Numbered from the stretch's first letter, positions 1 through 9,682 are shown. The stretch is 64,000 nucleotides of DNA from Paenisporosarcina sp. HGH0030 (GCF_000411295.1 NZ_KE150422.1:401238-465237); one strand, 5' to 3'. Numbers and translations: made by a program. Notes: a model not told the origin generated them from the sequence alone.

Positions 1-291
1 GAGTATCTTTTGATGGTTCCAGGCCGCCATGAACACAGCAACCCGATTGAATACCGAGACATTCAAAATATTGATGACAGCAGTTTGAATGACCTGTCAA
101 ACTTTAATGCTGATATGCTGCCGTCTATAGGCGATGTGTATAGAAGCAATGATAAAGATGAATCAATCGAAGCGATGGTTATTGCCATCCAAGGCAATTC
201 TGTATTTCTCGGTGGCAATTTAGAGTTGGCACTTGAAGAGTTGATGAACACTGAAAAATGGGAATTTCTTTATAACCTTCTTGATCAATGA
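1..291 (+). CDS. Hypothetical protein, C-terminal part (5' truncated by the window)
   Basis: The reading frame is open from the first base and ends at a TGA, so only the last 96 residues are visible. The true start lies outside the window, and no good ribosome binding site precedes the internal ATG codons. The visible part is acidic and hydrophilic, with no membrane segment, and ends in a helix-like stretch rich in Leu, Glu and Asn. I do not recognise the family. It stops 74 bases before the BCCT transporter start, with no clear terminator between them, so the two could share a transcript. Confidence 0.6.
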   Translation, partial: EYLLMVPGRHEHSNPIEYRDIQNIDDSSLNDLSNFNADMLPSIGDVYRSNDKDESIEAMVIAIQGNSVFLGGNLELALEELMNTEKWEFLYNLLDQ

Positions 292-365
292 TTTCTTTAT
301 TTCATCTTCACAATCGGACTTATCTGCCTTTTTAATTTCACATTTTATTTCTGTTGGAGGTTTCC

Positions 366-1925
366 ATGAACGTTGACAAGCTAAAAGAAAACAGTGTATT
401 TATCATCTCACTGTTACTAACCCTAATCTTTATTGTGTGGGGGATCTTTTTCACAGATCTTCTTACCAAAGTGACCGATACCATTTATAATGCATCGATT
501 GATTATCTTGGATGGGTTTATATCGGCGCTACCCTTTTCTTTGTGATTTTTTCCATCTATTTGTTGTTTTCTAAATATGGCCATATTCGGTTAGGGAAGT
601 CGACAGACCGACCTGATTTCAATACCGCGTCCTGGCTAGCTATGTTGTTTGGAGCAGGGATGGGAATAGGGATTGTTTACTGGAGTGTCGCCGAGCCGGT
701 CACCCATTATACGACCCCTCCATACGGAGAAGGCTATACCATTGATGCAGCCAATACTGCCATGAAATATACCTTTTTCCATTGGGGTCTGCATCCATGG
801 GCGATTTACACGGTTATTGGACTGGCTCTTGCTCTTTGCCAATACAACAAAAAACTGCCTGCAGCCATTAGTTCTGTTTTCTATCCGATTCTGAAAGATA
901 AAATCTATGGACCCATTGGGAAAACAATTGATATTCTTTCGGTATTTGCAACTGTCTTTGGCATTGCAACATCTCTTGGCCTTGGAGCCTTGCAAGTTAC
1001 TGCAGGGATGCATTCCATATTCGGTGCTCCCAATACGTTACTTGTTCAGCTGATTGTCATTGTCGTGGCTACAGTTATTTTCCTCATTTCAATCAACACT
1101 GGCTTGGAGAAGGGTATTCAATACTTATCCAACGCGGCAATGATAATATCGTTTGCCATTTTATTATTAATTCTGATTGTCGGTCCAACCCTGACCATCA
1201 TTAAAGTATTCTTTAATACTACTGGGCTCTATATCAATGATTTCGTCCAAATGAGTTTAAGGATGAGACCATTTGGTGAAGGCGAATGGATTGCATCCTG
1301 GACATTATTTTATTGGGCTTGGTGGATTGCATGGGCACCTTTTGTCGGGATGTTCATCGCCCGTATTTCTAGGGGGAGAACCGTTAAAGAATTTGTCATA
1401 GGCGTGTTAATCGTTCCAACTCTAGGTACTTGTATTTGGATGTCCATCTTTGGCGGTTCCGCTCTTGATATGGTAGTCGACTCTGGAAACCATGAACTGG
1501 CCACCTATATAAAGGACAATGTATCTCTAGCAATTTTCACATTCTTTGATCATCTTCCGTTAAGTTCCGTATTAAGCATCATGGGATTTGCTCTAGTTGC
1601 TATTTATTACGTAACCGTTGCAGATACATCTACATTTGTATTAGGTATGCTGAGTGAAGGTGGAACATTAAATCCTTCCAATAAAATCAAAATGACATGG
1701 GGTATCATTCAATCTGCAGTGGCAGCTGTCCTGCTAATATCGGGTGGATTAGAAGTATTGCAAACTGCATCTATTGCAGCTGCATTTCCATTTGCTATCA
1801 TTATGATCTTTATGTGCTACTCCTTGCTGAAAGGACTGCAAAGTGAATTGGAAATACAACCAAGAAGTAAAAGTCATAGAACAGTGGTAAGGAAAACGAC
1901 GCCATCTGCGTTTAAAAATATTTGA
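366..1925 (+). CDS. BCCT-family glycine betaine/choline-type transporter (OpuD/BetL-like)
   Basis: Secondary transporter of the betaine/choline/carnitine family, expected to import a quaternary-ammonium osmoprotectant with sodium across the cytoplasmic membrane. The 519-residue length and about 12 hydrophobic segments fit. Hallmarks seen: the glycine-rich GAGMGIG motif (residues 96-102) followed by WSVAEP, and the tryptophan-rich signature WTLFYWAWW (312-320). A start 12 bases upstream (TTG) is possible in frame, but ATG at 366 has TTGGAGG directly ahead at good spacing. A strong terminator follows the stop. It appears monocistronic. The exact substrate (betaine, choline, carnitine) cannot be read from the sequence. 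Confidence 0.93.
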   Translation: MNVDKLKENSVFIISLLLTLIFIVWGIFFTDLLTKVTDTIYNASIDYLGWVYIGATLFFVIFSIYLLFSKYGHIRLGKSTDRPDFNTASWLAMLFGAGMGIGIVYWSVAEPVTHYTTPPYGEGYTIDAANTAMKYTFFHWGLHPWAIYTVIGLALALCQYNKKLPAAISSVFYPILKDKIYGPIGKTIDILSVFATVFGIATSLGLGALQVTAGMHSIFGAPNTLLVQLIVIVVATVIFLISINTGLEKGIQYLSNAAMIISFAILLLILIVGPTLTIIKVFFNTTGLYINDFVQMSLRMRPFGEGEWIASWTLFYWAWWIAWAPFVGMFIARISRGRTVKEFVIGVLIVPTLGTCIWMSIFGGSALDMVVDSGNHELATYIKDNVSLAIFTFFDHLPLSSVLSIMGFALVAIYYVTVADTSTFVLGMLSEGGTLNPSNKIKMTWGIIQSAVAAVLLISGGLEVLQTASIAAAFPFAIIMIFMCYSLLKGLQSELEIQPRSKSHRTVVRKTTPSAFKNI

Positions 1926-1930
1926 ATCGA

Positions 1931-1962
1931 AAAACTGGAGCCTTTTGGTGCTCCAGTTTTTT
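1931..1962 (+). terminator. Rho-independent terminator of the BCCT gene
   Basis: An 11-bp perfect stem (AAAACTGGAGC paired with GCTCCAGTTTT) with an 8-nt loop, ending in a T tract, begins five bases after the stop codon. Confidence 0.9.
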
Positions 1963-2202
1963 GTGTTCATATTACTATTTTGCTCAACGTTCAAGTCTGT
2001 GAATGTTCCGTGTAATCTAGCCAGTCAGAAAATTGTAAAGTCGAATTCCATTCGCTTTTGCTTACCACTCCTTCTTTGTTGCGAGATAAAGTGGCTAAGT
2101 CCACCCTTTCCATTAACAGGAATATTTATCTGAATACTGGAACTTTTTAACTACTGAATCGTATACCAAAGAAAGGTGTATTAAATGGAGGAGGATGGGA
2201 CG

Positions 2203-2862
2203 TTGCATAAGATACGATGCATAAGTGGCTTCATGCTAATTACTTGCTTGCTGATGACTGGCTGTACGAAGGAAAAAACGGAAGTTCAAGGTGAAACTAC
2301 AGTTGTGTCGACCGATGAAAAAGTTGAAAGTCAAGGCAAGGATGACGTTGTGTTGGACGATGAAAAAAACATAGCTGCGATCACGGCTGTGCTTGAACAT
2401 GATTATACGGTCCCGAATGAGGAATATATAAAATCATGGGAAAACCTTACCAAAAAATACGATGAGATTTACGAAAATGATGCAGAAGGAACGGTCTATA
2501 CTTCGGACCCAACGGAAGGCACTCCTGAACGGGAGGCTTATATGGATTTCTTTAAAAAGGCGTATGGACCATATTTCACGGATAGCGAGTATGATTTCTA
2601 CATTAACTCCCTTGCGTTGCATCCTCACCACATGGGGGAAGATTATTCTTATGAAATAAAGGTCCTCGACATTCAGGTGATAAAAAGCAAAAACCCGAAT
2701 ACACCTCTAACTTACGATTTTACCGTGCTGGTTGAGTACACCAAAAAAGGTGAGAAATCCATGGAATTTAAAATTACTGGAGATGCCATTTGTCCTGAAG
2801 AAGGCAAAATCGGGCGTATTAGATTCCTTGATGACGGAGGGCTTCAAAAACAAGATCAATAA
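2203..2862 (+). CDS. Putative lipoprotein of unknown function
   Basis: A 219-residue exported protein. The N-terminus has a short basic region, a hydrophobic stretch and the lipobox LMTGC, predicting lipidation of Cys21 and anchoring to the outer face of the membrane. After it comes a Thr/Glu/Lys-rich linker (about 22-60) and a mixed alpha/beta region without recognised motif. An ATG 18 bases upstream is in frame, but the GGAGGAGG lies inside that extension and 8 nt ahead of the TTG at 2203, so TTG is chosen. The family is not recognised. It stands alone, with its own terminator downstream. Confidence 0.75.
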   Translation: MHKIRCISGFMLITCLLMTGCTKEKTEVQGETTVVSTDEKVESQGKDDVVLDDEKNIAAITAVLEHDYTVPNEEYIKSWENLTKKYDEIYENDAEGTVYTSDPTEGTPEREAYMDFFKKAYGPYFTDSEYDFYINSLALHPHHMGEDYSYEIKVLDIQVIKSKNPNTPLTYDFTVLVEYTKKGEKSMEFKITGDAICPEEGKIGRIRFLDDGGLQKQDQ

Positions 2863-2880
2863 ATTAATGAACGTATATTA

Positions 2881-2905
2881 GCACTGCCCCCGGGCAGTGT
2901 TTTTC
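2881..2905 (+). terminator. Rho-independent terminator after the lipoprotein gene
   Basis: Stem CACTGCCC / GGGCAGTG with a 2-nt gap, followed by TTTTTC, 20 bases past the stop codon. Confidence 0.85.
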
Positions 2906-2991
2906 GTTTACTTGCTGTTAATTTCAATTAGCAAACTGACAGAAATTGCTATACACTTTAAGTAATACTAAACGGCTGTGTGGTGATTTTT

Positions 2992-3690
2992 TTGTTCAAA
3001 TTGTTGTTAATTGAAGATGATGCTTCCTTGTTTGATGAAATACAGGACAGGCTCTCGCAGTGGTCTTACGAAGTTTTCGGAATCCATGATTTCAACAATG
3101 TCATGGATGAGTTTATATCCGTTAAGCCTGATCTGGTCATTATTGATATTCAGCTACCCAAATTTGATGGCTTTCATTGGTGCCGGATGATTCGGTCGCA
3201 TTCGAATGTGCCGATCATCTTCCTGTCCTCCCGTGACCATCCCACAGACATGGTCATGTCAATGCAGCTTGGGGCTGATGACTTTATCCAGAAGCCTTTC
3301 CATTTTGAGGTTCTTATTGCGAAGATCCAGGCGATTCTTCGCCGAGCTTACAACTATAGTTCCGATCCGGTAAGCCTGCGGACGTGGTGCGGTGCCGCGG
3401 TTGATTTTGAAAAGAGTACGGTTTCGAATGATTTGGGTTCAATTGAACTGACCAAGAATGAAAGCTTCATCCTTCAGCTCCTCATAGAGCAGAAGAATAA
3501 AATCGTCACCAGGGACCAGTTGATGAACAGCCTTTGGGACGACAAGCGCTTCATCAGCGACAATACGCTGACGGTCAATGTCAACCGGCTGCGCAAGCGC
3601 CTTGATGAGCTAGGACTCGGACAATACATACTAACGAAAGTCGGACAGGGATATATGGCGCTTGAAGAGGCAAAGAATTATGATTCGTAA
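2992..3690 (+). CDS. bceR: BceR-like response regulator (OmpR family)
   Basis: Transcription factor of a two-component system. The receiver domain (about 1-115) has the acidic pocket Glu8-Asp9-Asp10, phospho-acceptor Asp52 in VIIDIQLP and the conserved Lys101 in QKP. A winged-helix DNA-binding domain of OmpR type follows (about 130-230). The TTG at 2992 gives the family's N-terminus MFKLLLIEDD and has GGTG just upstream. The earlier GTG codons at 2980 lack a site. It overlaps the kinase gene by 11 bases and precedes a Bce-type ABC transporter, so it probably activates that transporter when peptide antibiotics are sensed. Which of the Bce/Psd/Yxd subtypes it belongs to is unresolved. Confidence 0.9.
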   Translation: MFKLLLIEDDASLFDEIQDRLSQWSYEVFGIHDFNNVMDEFISVKPDLVIIDIQLPKFDGFHWCRMIRSHSNVPIIFLSSRDHPTDMVMSMQLGADDFIQKPFHFEVLIAKIQAILRRAYNYSSDPVSLRTWCGAAVDFEKSTVSNDLGSIELTKNESFILQLLIEQKNKIVTRDQLMNSLWDDKRFISDNTLTVNVNRLRKRLDELGLGQYILTKVGQGYMALEEAKNYDS

Positions 3691-4684
3691 CTTCCTGACT
3701 GAACGAGTCAGCTGGATTCTCCTGTTCGCTGCATTGCAAGTTTTCGGCCTGTTCATTGCCTATATTGACGCGGCGATCCCATTCGGCCCCATACTCTATA
3801 TTTCTTTCTTGTCCTTCTTACTTTTTGTCGTCTTTTTATGCTTCCGTTATTTTAAAGAAACGAGATTTTACCGAAGCCTGGAAGATTGGGAAAGCAGCCT
3901 CGACCTTTCGGAAGTTGCAGAACCCGTTAGCCCTTTTGAAACAATTGTCGAGCGCAGCATCACGGAGCAAACTGCGCTGCTGAAAGCAGAGCTGTCAGAA
4001 AACCGCATCCATTTGGAGGAGGAGAAAGACGATCTTCTATCCTGGATTCATGAAGTCAAAACTCCTTTGACCGCCATGCAATTGATGATTGGACGCGTCG
4101 AAAATGAATCGCTGAAAGCCCATCTGAACCAAGAATGGCTTCGGATTCACTTACTTTTGGACCAGCAGCTCCACCAAAAACGTCTGACAGTCATCGAGAA
4201 CGACCTTTATATCGAACAAGTCAATCTTGAATCGATTGTTTTCACTGAAATCAAAACAGTGCAATCATGGTGCATACAAAAAGGCATTGGCTTTGACATA
4301 CAGCTCGACATAACCGACGTACTGAGTGATGCTAAGTGGCTGTCCTTCATCATCCGTCAGCTGTTGACCAATGCCATCAAATATAGTGACGCAAGCGACA
4401 TCCAAATCCGAAGCTACAGTCAAGACGGCCAGACCTTCCTGGATATAGTGGACCAAGGAAGAGGAATCGATCCGAAAGACCTTCCAAGAATCTTTGACAA
4501 AGGGTTCACTTCAACGACCAATCACCGGGAGCTGGCCTCGACCGGCATCGGCCTCTATTTGGCGAAAAAAGCAGCAGCCCCCCTTCTCATCAAAATTGAT
4601 GTGGAGTCTCAGATTGGTCAAGGGACGACTGTCACTTTATCATTTCCTAAACAAAATGAATTTGTGAACTTACAGGGCATGTGA
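3680..4684 (+). CDS. bceS: BceS-like intramembrane-sensing histidine kinase
   Basis: Sensor kinase of 334 residues. Two N-terminal membrane helices (about 10-60) are joined by only a few residues, so there is no extracellular sensor domain. This is typical of kinases that detect peptide antibiotics through a partner ABC transporter. The phospho-acceptor is His124 in WIHEVKTPL, and the C-terminal HATPase domain shows N-box (QLLTNAIKYS), DQGRGI and GIGLYL motifs. ATG at 3680 has GAAGAGG upstream. The 6-codon-longer TTG form is disfavoured. The gene starts inside the regulator gene, which suggests translational coupling. Confidence 0.9.
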   Translation: MIRNFLTERVSWILLFAALQVFGLFIAYIDAAIPFGPILYISFLSFLLFVVFLCFRYFKETRFYRSLEDWESSLDLSEVAEPVSPFETIVERSITEQTALLKAELSENRIHLEEEKDDLLSWIHEVKTPLTAMQLMIGRVENESLKAHLNQEWLRIHLLLDQQLHQKRLTVIENDLYIEQVNLESIVFTEIKTVQSWCIQKGIGFDIQLDITDVLSDAKWLSFIIRQLLTNAIKYSDASDIQIRSYSQDGQTFLDIVDQGRGIDPKDLPRIFDKGFTSTTNHRELASTGIGLYLAKKAAAPLLIKIDVESQIGQGTTVTLSFPKQNEFVNLQGM

Positions 4685-4712
4685 CAAAAGTGTCACATGC
4701 TTTTGTTTTTTG
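4677..4712 (+). terminator. Terminator-like hairpin at the end of the regulator-kinase pair
   Basis: A perfect 10-bp stem (GCATGTGACA / TGTCACATGC) with an AAAG loop, followed by TTTTGTTTTTTG. The kinase stop codon lies inside the left arm. It would limit readthrough into the ABC transporter genes. The same bases also match a regulator-binding inverted repeat (separate entry). Confidence 0.8.
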
Positions 4713-4754
4713 TTCGGCCAATCGCAGGATTAACATGTCATTCCTTTTTATAAT
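4682..4754 (+). promoter_or_regulatory. Candidate BceR operator and promoter of the ABC transporter genes
   Basis: Bases 4682-4695 read TGACA-AAAG-TGTCA, fitting the TnACA-N4-TGTnA-type inverted repeat associated with Bce-like regulators (from memory of the family). Downstream, TATAAT at 4749-4754 makes a good -10, while the -35 position (AGGATT, 4726-4731) is poor, as expected of a promoter that needs an activator. The next start codon, of the ATPase gene, is at 4791. Confidence 0.6.
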
Positions 4755-4790
4755 TAACTCATCCCAACAAAACAAAAGGAGTATGGACAT

Positions 4791-5552
4791 ATGAACATAT
4801 TGGAAGCAAGAAAAATCCGTAAGAGCTACGGCAGCAAGTTAAATAGACAGGAAGTACTGAAAGGCATAGACATCAGTATCCAGAAAGGTGAATTCGTAAG
4901 TATCATGGGCGCATCCGGGTCCGGCAAGACGACTTTGCTGAATGTTCTTTCCACTATCGACCATGTAAGCGAAGGTACCATCCAGATCAATGGCAGTGAA
5001 ATGAACCGAATGAAGGAGAAACAGCTGGCCGAATTCCGCAAAAACCATCTCGGTTTCATCTTCCAGGAATACAACCTGCTTGACACCCTGACGGTAAAGG
5101 AAAATATCCTGCTGCCGCTATCAATCACCAAATTGCCGAAAAAGGAAGCCGAAGACAAGTTTACGATATTGGCTAGTGGGCTCGGCATTCTGGAGATTGC
5201 GCATAAATATCCGAATGAAATATCAGGCGGCCAAAAGCAGCGGACTTCCGCAGCACGGGCATTCATCCATGAACCAAGCATTATTTTCGCGGATGAGCCG
5301 ACCGGCGCTCTTGACTCAAAATCCGCTTCAGACTTGCTGAACAAACTGAGCGAATTGAACAGGCAGAGACAGTCAACTATCGCAATGGTGACACATGACC
5401 CTACCGCTGCCAGCTTCTGCAGCCGGGTGATTTTCATCAAGGACGGCCAAGTGTATACGCAACTGCATAAAGGGAATCAATCCAGAAAGACGTTCTTCGA
5501 AGATATCATCAAAACGCAAGGTGTGCTTGGAGGAGTTCAGAATGAACATTAA
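4791..5552 (+). CDS. bceA: BceA-like ABC transporter ATP-binding protein
   Basis: Nucleotide-binding subunit of a Bce-type exporter or target-protection complex against cell-wall-active peptide antibiotics such as bacitracin-like compounds. Walker A GASGSGKT is at residues 40-47, the signature SGGQKQR at 145-151, and the Walker B Asp168-Glu169 in FADEPTGAL. The order [12 protein letters not shown] to HDP is that of the MacB/LolD/Bce class. Its 253 residues are normal for the family. It has its own promoter region and AAAAGGAG site, and its end overlaps the permease start by 11 bases. The substrate is not determinable from sequence. Confidence 0.92.
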   Translation: MNILEARKIRKSYGSKLNRQEVLKGIDISIQKGEFVSIMGASGSGKTTLLNVLSTIDHVSEGTIQINGSEMNRMKEKQLAEFRKNHLGFIFQEYNLLDTLTVKENILLPLSITKLPKKEAEDKFTILASGLGILEIAHKYPNEISGGQKQRTSAARAFIHEPSIIFADEPTGALDSKSASDLLNKLSELNRQRQSTIAMVTHDPTAASFCSRVIFIKDGQVYTQLHKGNQSRKTFFEDIIKTQGVLGGVQNEH

Positions 5553-7488
5553 CATCATCATCTTCCGCAACCTGAAAAAGAATCTCAAAAATTATTATCT
5601 ATATGTATTTGCACTCGTATTCAGTGTCGCACTGTATTTCTCATTCGTCACCCTGCAATACGATCCGGCGATGGATGCAACGAAAGGCACAATCAAAGGC
5701 GGGGCTTCCATTCGTGCAGCCTCCATCCTGCTCGTGGCGATTGTCACGATATTCGTGCTGTATGCCAACACGATTTTCATTAAACGGCGCAGCCGAGAAA
5801 TCGGCTTGTTCCAACTAATCGGCATGACCAAAGCGAAAATATTCCGTATCCTGAGCATCGAGAATCTCATCCTTTATTTCAGCTCAATCGTATTGGGGAT
5901 TTTTATCGGGTTTTCATTTTCTAAATTGGCTTTGATGATTCTATTTAAACTGACGGCAGTAGATACTGCGGCCACCCTCCAGTTTTCAACACAGGCGTTC
6001 ATCCAGACACTGGCTGTTTTCATTGGGATCTTTTTATTGATTTTGGTGATGAATTATTTGTTCATCCGAAAACAAAGCATATTATCCTTATTCACTTTGA
6101 CTTCCTCCACGGAAAGCCATGTGAAGAAAACATCCAAATGGGAAATCGCCATTGGCATTGCAGGATTGTTTTTAATCGGTTCAGGATACTTCGTATCATC
6201 CAGATTGTTCGAAGGCGATTTCTCGGGAATGACTGGGCTTTTCATTGCCATGGCATACACACTCGCTTCAGTCATTATCGGGACATACTTGTTCTATAAA
6301 GGGTCGGTCAGTTTCCTTGCCAACTTGATCCGAAAGAAAAAAGATGGTCATTTAACCGTCCATGAAGTGCTGTCACTGTCCTCCATCCAGTTTAGGCTGA
6401 AATCAAACGCACTACTGCTAACGATTATCACGGCAGTATCGGCACTGGCAATTGGCTTGCTGTGCTTAAGCTATATCTCTTATTATTCAGCAGAAAAGAC
6501 GGCAACGGATTATTCCCCTGCTCAATTTTCACTGACCGATACAGCTGCCGCTGATAAATTCAAGCATTCACTGGAGTCAGAGGGCATCAAGTACCGTGAA
6601 ACTTTGATCGACGTCCTCACTGTGAAAATCAATGCCTCTGACATTATGGAAACAGAACTGCCGGAGCTTGCGAAGGATGCAGCTGCCATGTCGCTTCCTG
6701 TCGTCAGCGACAGCAGTGTCAAAAGCATTGATGTCAAGGCGGATGAAACGGTCTTCACTGGGACCAGCAATTTGCTCCAGAAAATCATCAAAATTAAAGA
6801 CTCAGGAAACATTGAGCTGATTGGCAAAACAGAACGTATCCCACAGAAGTTCATAGGGATGGAGAAGGACTTCGTCGTCTCCTGGTACTTCACGGATGGT
6901 GGACTTCCAATCGCTGTCGTCGACAAAACTGTGTTCGAGCGATTGAAAAATGATGTGGATCCCGCTATTCAAAAAGAATCCATGGTTTATATCGGCATCG
7001 ACATAGCCGATGAAAAGGAAATCGTTCGTGCGAATGAAATGTTTGCAGAAAACGGATTGAGTGGCAACTATGCCAACGATTCCCGCCTGGATATAAGCAA
7101 GAAGCAGAAGAATACGATGGGCCTTGCTATGTTCATTGTTGGATTCCTCGGGCTCACTTTCCTAATCACTTCAGGCTGTATCCTGTACTTCAAGCAGATG
7201 GGCGAGAGTGATGAAGAAAAACCGAACTACACCATTCTGCGAAAGCTTGGTTTTACACAAAGCGATTTGCTGAAAGGAATCCGCTATAAACAGCTGTTCA
7301 ATTTCGGCATTCCTTTAATCGTCGGACTCGCACACAGCTACTTTGCGGTCCAATCGGGCTGGTTCCTGTTCGGGACCGAGCTATGGGCTCCGATGTTTAT
7401 CGTCATGGGGATTTACACAGCTTTATATTCGATCTTTGGACTATTGTCAATCCTGTATTCCAAGAAGGTGATCAAGGAGTCTCTTTAG
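5542..7488 (+). CDS. bceB: BceB-like ABC transporter permease
   Basis: A 648-residue permease with ten predicted membrane helices. FtsX-like helices 2-4 occur near residues 55-200 and again at the C-terminus. A large extracellular domain of roughly 200 residues (about 320-530) lies between helices 7 and 8, the part thought to contact the peptide-lipid target and to signal to BceS. ATG at 5542 has GGAGGAG upstream and gives the family start [18 protein letters not shown] 21 bases earlier lacks a site. It is the last gene of the module. No strong terminator is seen immediately after it. Confidence 0.92.
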   Translation: MNINIIIFRNLKKNLKNYYLYVFALVFSVALYFSFVTLQYDPAMDATKGTIKGGASIRAASILLVAIVTIFVLYANTIFIKRRSREIGLFQLIGMTKAKIFRILSIENLILYFSSIVLGIFIGFSFSKLALMILFKLTAVDTAATLQFSTQAFIQTLAVFIGIFLLILVMNYLFIRKQSILSLFTLTSSTESHVKKTSKWEIAIGIAGLFLIGSGYFVSSRLFEGDFSGMTGLFIAMAYTLASVIIGTYLFYKGSVSFLANLIRKKKDGHLTVHEVLSLSSIQFRLKSNALLLTIITAVSALAIGLLCLSYISYYSAEKTATDYSPAQFSLTDTAAADKFKHSLESEGIKYRETLIDVLTVKINASDIMETELPELAKDAAAMSLPVVSDSSVKSIDVKADETVFTGTSNLLQKIIKIKDSGNIELIGKTERIPQKFIGMEKDFVVSWYFTDGGLPIAVVDKTVFERLKNDVDPAIQKESMVYIGIDIADEKEIVRANEMFAENGLSGNYANDSRLDISKKQKNTMGLAMFIVGFLGLTFLITSGCILYFKQMGESDEEKPNYTILRKLGFTQSDLLKGIRYKQLFNFGIPLIVGLAHSYFAVQSGWFLFGTELWAPMFIVMGIYTALYSIFGLLSILYSKKVIKESL

Positions 7489-7673
7489 TAGCATCGGATT
7501 AGAACGAACTGCTAGAGTCGAGTTTATCTTCCACTATTCATTCTAATATTGAACTTTTAAAGGTTTCGTGACGTTCCTAGTTTTCGAAGTGTGAAGTGGA
7601 ACAAGAAGTTATCACATCATGCGGCATCTCTTCTGTATTAGAATACGATCATCATCATCCCTATCATTTGTAC

Positions 7674-7716
7674 AAAAAAGACAGCTTCTCCTTTAATCCG
7701 GAGAAGCTGTCTTTTC
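7674..7716. terminator. Bidirectional terminator
   Basis: Perfect 16-bp stem (AAAAGACAGCTTCTCC / GGAGAAGCTGTCTTTT) around an 8-nt loop, with A and T tracts on both sides. It separates the plus-strand Bce module from the convergent glyoxalase-like gene. The bases between the permease stop and this hairpin show nothing recognisable. Confidence 0.88.
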
Positions 7717-7741
7717 ATGTAAACCATAAGGGTTAAAGATT

Positions 7742-8137
7742 CTATTTTGCATTCACATCGGGCTGATGGATTCCGAATATATTGCCTTCGGTATCAATAT
7801 AGTATCCTTGCCATGCCATTCCAGGCAGGGCATATTTGGGCATTGCGACCTTGCCGCCATTCTCAATAATTTTCGCTTCCGTTAAATCGTAATTTTCCAC
7901 TCCCATTGTACAAGCAAATCCATTTAAAGCTTGGTTTGTTTCCGGCGGAGCACTTTGACGTTGCATTAAAGCGCCATTGATTCCAGGTTCCTTTTCATCA
8001 CCAGTCACAGCTCCAAAGTAAGGCATTCCTGCATATTCACTATAATCTTGAAATGACCATCCAAATACCTCTCCATAAAATTTCTTTGCTTGTTCCATGT
8101 CATTCACATGAATTTCGAAATGAACTAATCTCCCCAT
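7742..8137 (-). CDS. VOC (glyoxalase/bleomycin-resistance) family protein
   Basis: A 131-residue protein with the paired beta-alpha-beta-beta-beta fold typical of the vicinal oxygen chelate superfamily. The N-terminal half begins VHFEIHVNDMEQAKKFYG and the C-terminal half ends YYIDTEGNIFGIHQPD. The His at the first strand and the Glu/His near the end are placed like VOC metal ligands. GGAGGT precedes the ATG. It is monocistronic, ending at a shared terminator. Function is not assignable: members of this subgroup are often annotated only as VOC domain proteins. Confidence 0.85.
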   Translation of the reverse strand: MGRLVHFEIHVNDMEQAKKFYGEVFGWSFQDYSEYAGMPYFGAVTGDEKEPGINGALMQRQSAPPETNQALNGFACTMGVENYDLTEAKIIENGGKVAMPKYALPGMAWQGYYIDTEGNIFGIHQPDVNAK

Positions 8138-8288
8138 AATTACCTCCTATTAATTGTTACATACATTGTCTTTCACCAAAGGCAAATGGACATTCTTCCA
8201 CCTTGATAAAAGGAGTTTCTATAATGTAAGTATTCTCTATCTATAGCTCAGGTTCCTTTTTCAACTATATAAAAATTTTTCAATACCA

Positions 8289-9389
8289 TTACTTTTTGCG
8301 AGCAGAATAACTCTTAGGTAGTTCAAGATTATGCTGCTCCATGACCACACGTAGGCGGTCTGGGTAGTCAGTGATGATTCCATCTACGCCATCATCGATA
8401 AGCTTGTCCATAGTAGGCTCGTCGTCGACTGTCCACGGAATGACCTTCATGCCGTACTTGTGCGCATCCTGAACCATACTCTTTGTCACATACGGCACAT
8501 AGCTCTCATCAGTGACTTTTCCATTCTGCGGGAAACCATGAACTGGTGAAATGGCGTCAACGCCGAACGAGTGGGCCGCCGCAACGAGGTCTCCCCCAAA
8601 GTCGTCTATGTCAATACCACCCAACCAAGGAGATGCACCCGGCTGACCTGGTTGCAGGAATTGAGGACCGTTAGTCAGTGCGATTAGAGGTAAGCGTGGT
8701 TCAACCTCTTTCATCCGCATGAGCGCACCCCAATCGAAGCTTTGGATTGAAACTCGGTTAAGCATTCCGGCTTCGCGAACCTCTTGGGCAACTATCTGCA
8801 CGAATTCTTCACGTGGAGCTGTTTGCTCCGGTGCCCCGGCTTCCACCTTCGTCTCGATATTCATCCAGACATTATTAGCGTTGTAGAGCTTGACAAGATC
8901 GAAAACCTCGGATAGAAGTGGTATCTGTGCACCAGTGCTCAGGGCCTGACCTGGGTATTGTGGCAACATTTGTGAACCGCAGTCCAGCGTACGTACCTGA
9001 GCAAGAGTTAGATCCTTTATATACTTGCCAACGTAAGGGTACTCAGGGTCGCCAGCAAATGCCGGGCCTTTGTCTGTACACTTGGCACCCGATATCTTAC
9101 GGTCGTGAGTAATAACTGCTTGATGGTCTTCGGTAATCTGCACGTCAAGTTCGAGTGTACTCACCCCGAGCTCGAGGGCCTTGGAAAACGATGCAATTGT
9201 GGACTCAACGGTGAGCCCAAGTCCGCCGCGGTGCGCCTGAAGATCAAACTCTTTGGGACCAAAGCTCTTCGAGTTGTGTGACCAAGACGGGTTTATAGCG
9301 GCTGAGGCTGGTTGTACTGACACTTGGCTTGCCGCTGAACACACCATAAGGGTAGCCATTGTTGCTAATATAAAATTTTTCCTTTTCAT
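8289..9389 (-). CDS. Secreted glycerophosphodiester phosphodiesterase (GDPD)
   Basis: Hydrolyses glycerophosphodiesters to sn-glycerol 3-phosphate and an alcohol. An N-terminal signal peptide (about 1-31, ending near ASA-AINPS) predicts secretion. The catalytic motifs are AHRGG with downstream VEST, LELDVQIT, and THDRK, and the C-terminal IPWTVDD and GVDGIITDYP segments complete a TIM-barrel GDPD. The second ATG (9389) is chosen because AAGGAG directly abuts the first ATG (9398) but is well spaced for this one. Base composition is higher in GC than the AT-rich genes next to it, and the sequence reads like actinobacterial homologues, so transfer is plausible. Confidence 0.88.
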   Translation of the reverse strand: MKRKNFILATMATLMVCSAASQVSVQPASAAINPSWSHNSKSFGPKEFDLQAHRGGLGLTVESTIASFSKALELGVSTLELDVQITEDHQAVITHDRKISGAKCTDKGPAFAGDPEYPYVGKYIKDLTLAQVRTLDCGSQMLPQYPGQALSTGAQIPLLSEVFDLVKLYNANNVWMNIETKVEAGAPEQTAPREEFVQIVAQEVREAGMLNRVSIQSFDWGALMRMKEVEPRLPLIALTNGPQFLQPGQPGASPWLGGIDIDDFGGDLVAAAHSFGVDAISPVHGFPQNGKVTDESYVPYVTKSMVQDAHKYGMKVIPWTVDDEPTMDKLIDDGVDGIITDYPDRLRVVMEQHNLELPKSYSARKK

Positions 9390-9635
9390 ATTGCTCATCT
9401 CCTTATAAAATCTATTACTCTTATAAGTTTAGATGATTGATGTAAATCCTTGATTAATATGATAATAAGAGAAAGTAAATATAAATAAGTAAATGGTCTT
9501 GGTGCCGCCCTTTTCATTAAATAATTTCATTGAGTGGGTTAATTATTCGCTGCACTAACTCTTGCTTTATTTGAGAGAATGGAACTTTTCCCCTTTTAAT
9601 CGGAAGCCTACTATGGTTAAGGAAAATTCAATATT

Positions 9636-9682
9636 AAAAAGCCTAATTTCTCAATTTAACGCTGAGAAATTAGGCTTATTTT
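9636..9682. terminator. Strong hairpin terminator (bidirectional)
   Basis: Perfect 15-bp stem (AAGCCTAATTTCTCA / TGAGAAATTAGGCTT) with a 9-nt loop and T-rich flanks on either strand. It lies in the 560-base spacer between the GDPD and peptidase genes, just past a gene remnant on the minus strand. Confidence 0.82.

Noticed and set aside
1945..2133. 62-codon plus-strand ORF after the BCCT gene
   Set aside because: It begins inside the terminator hairpin, has no binding site and a composition unlike a protein of this genome.
4826..5440. Long open frame (204 codons) on the minus strand inside the BceA-like gene
   Set aside because: It is antisense to a gene with all ABC ATPase motifs, has no ribosome binding site and an unnatural composition. 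It is a shadow frame.
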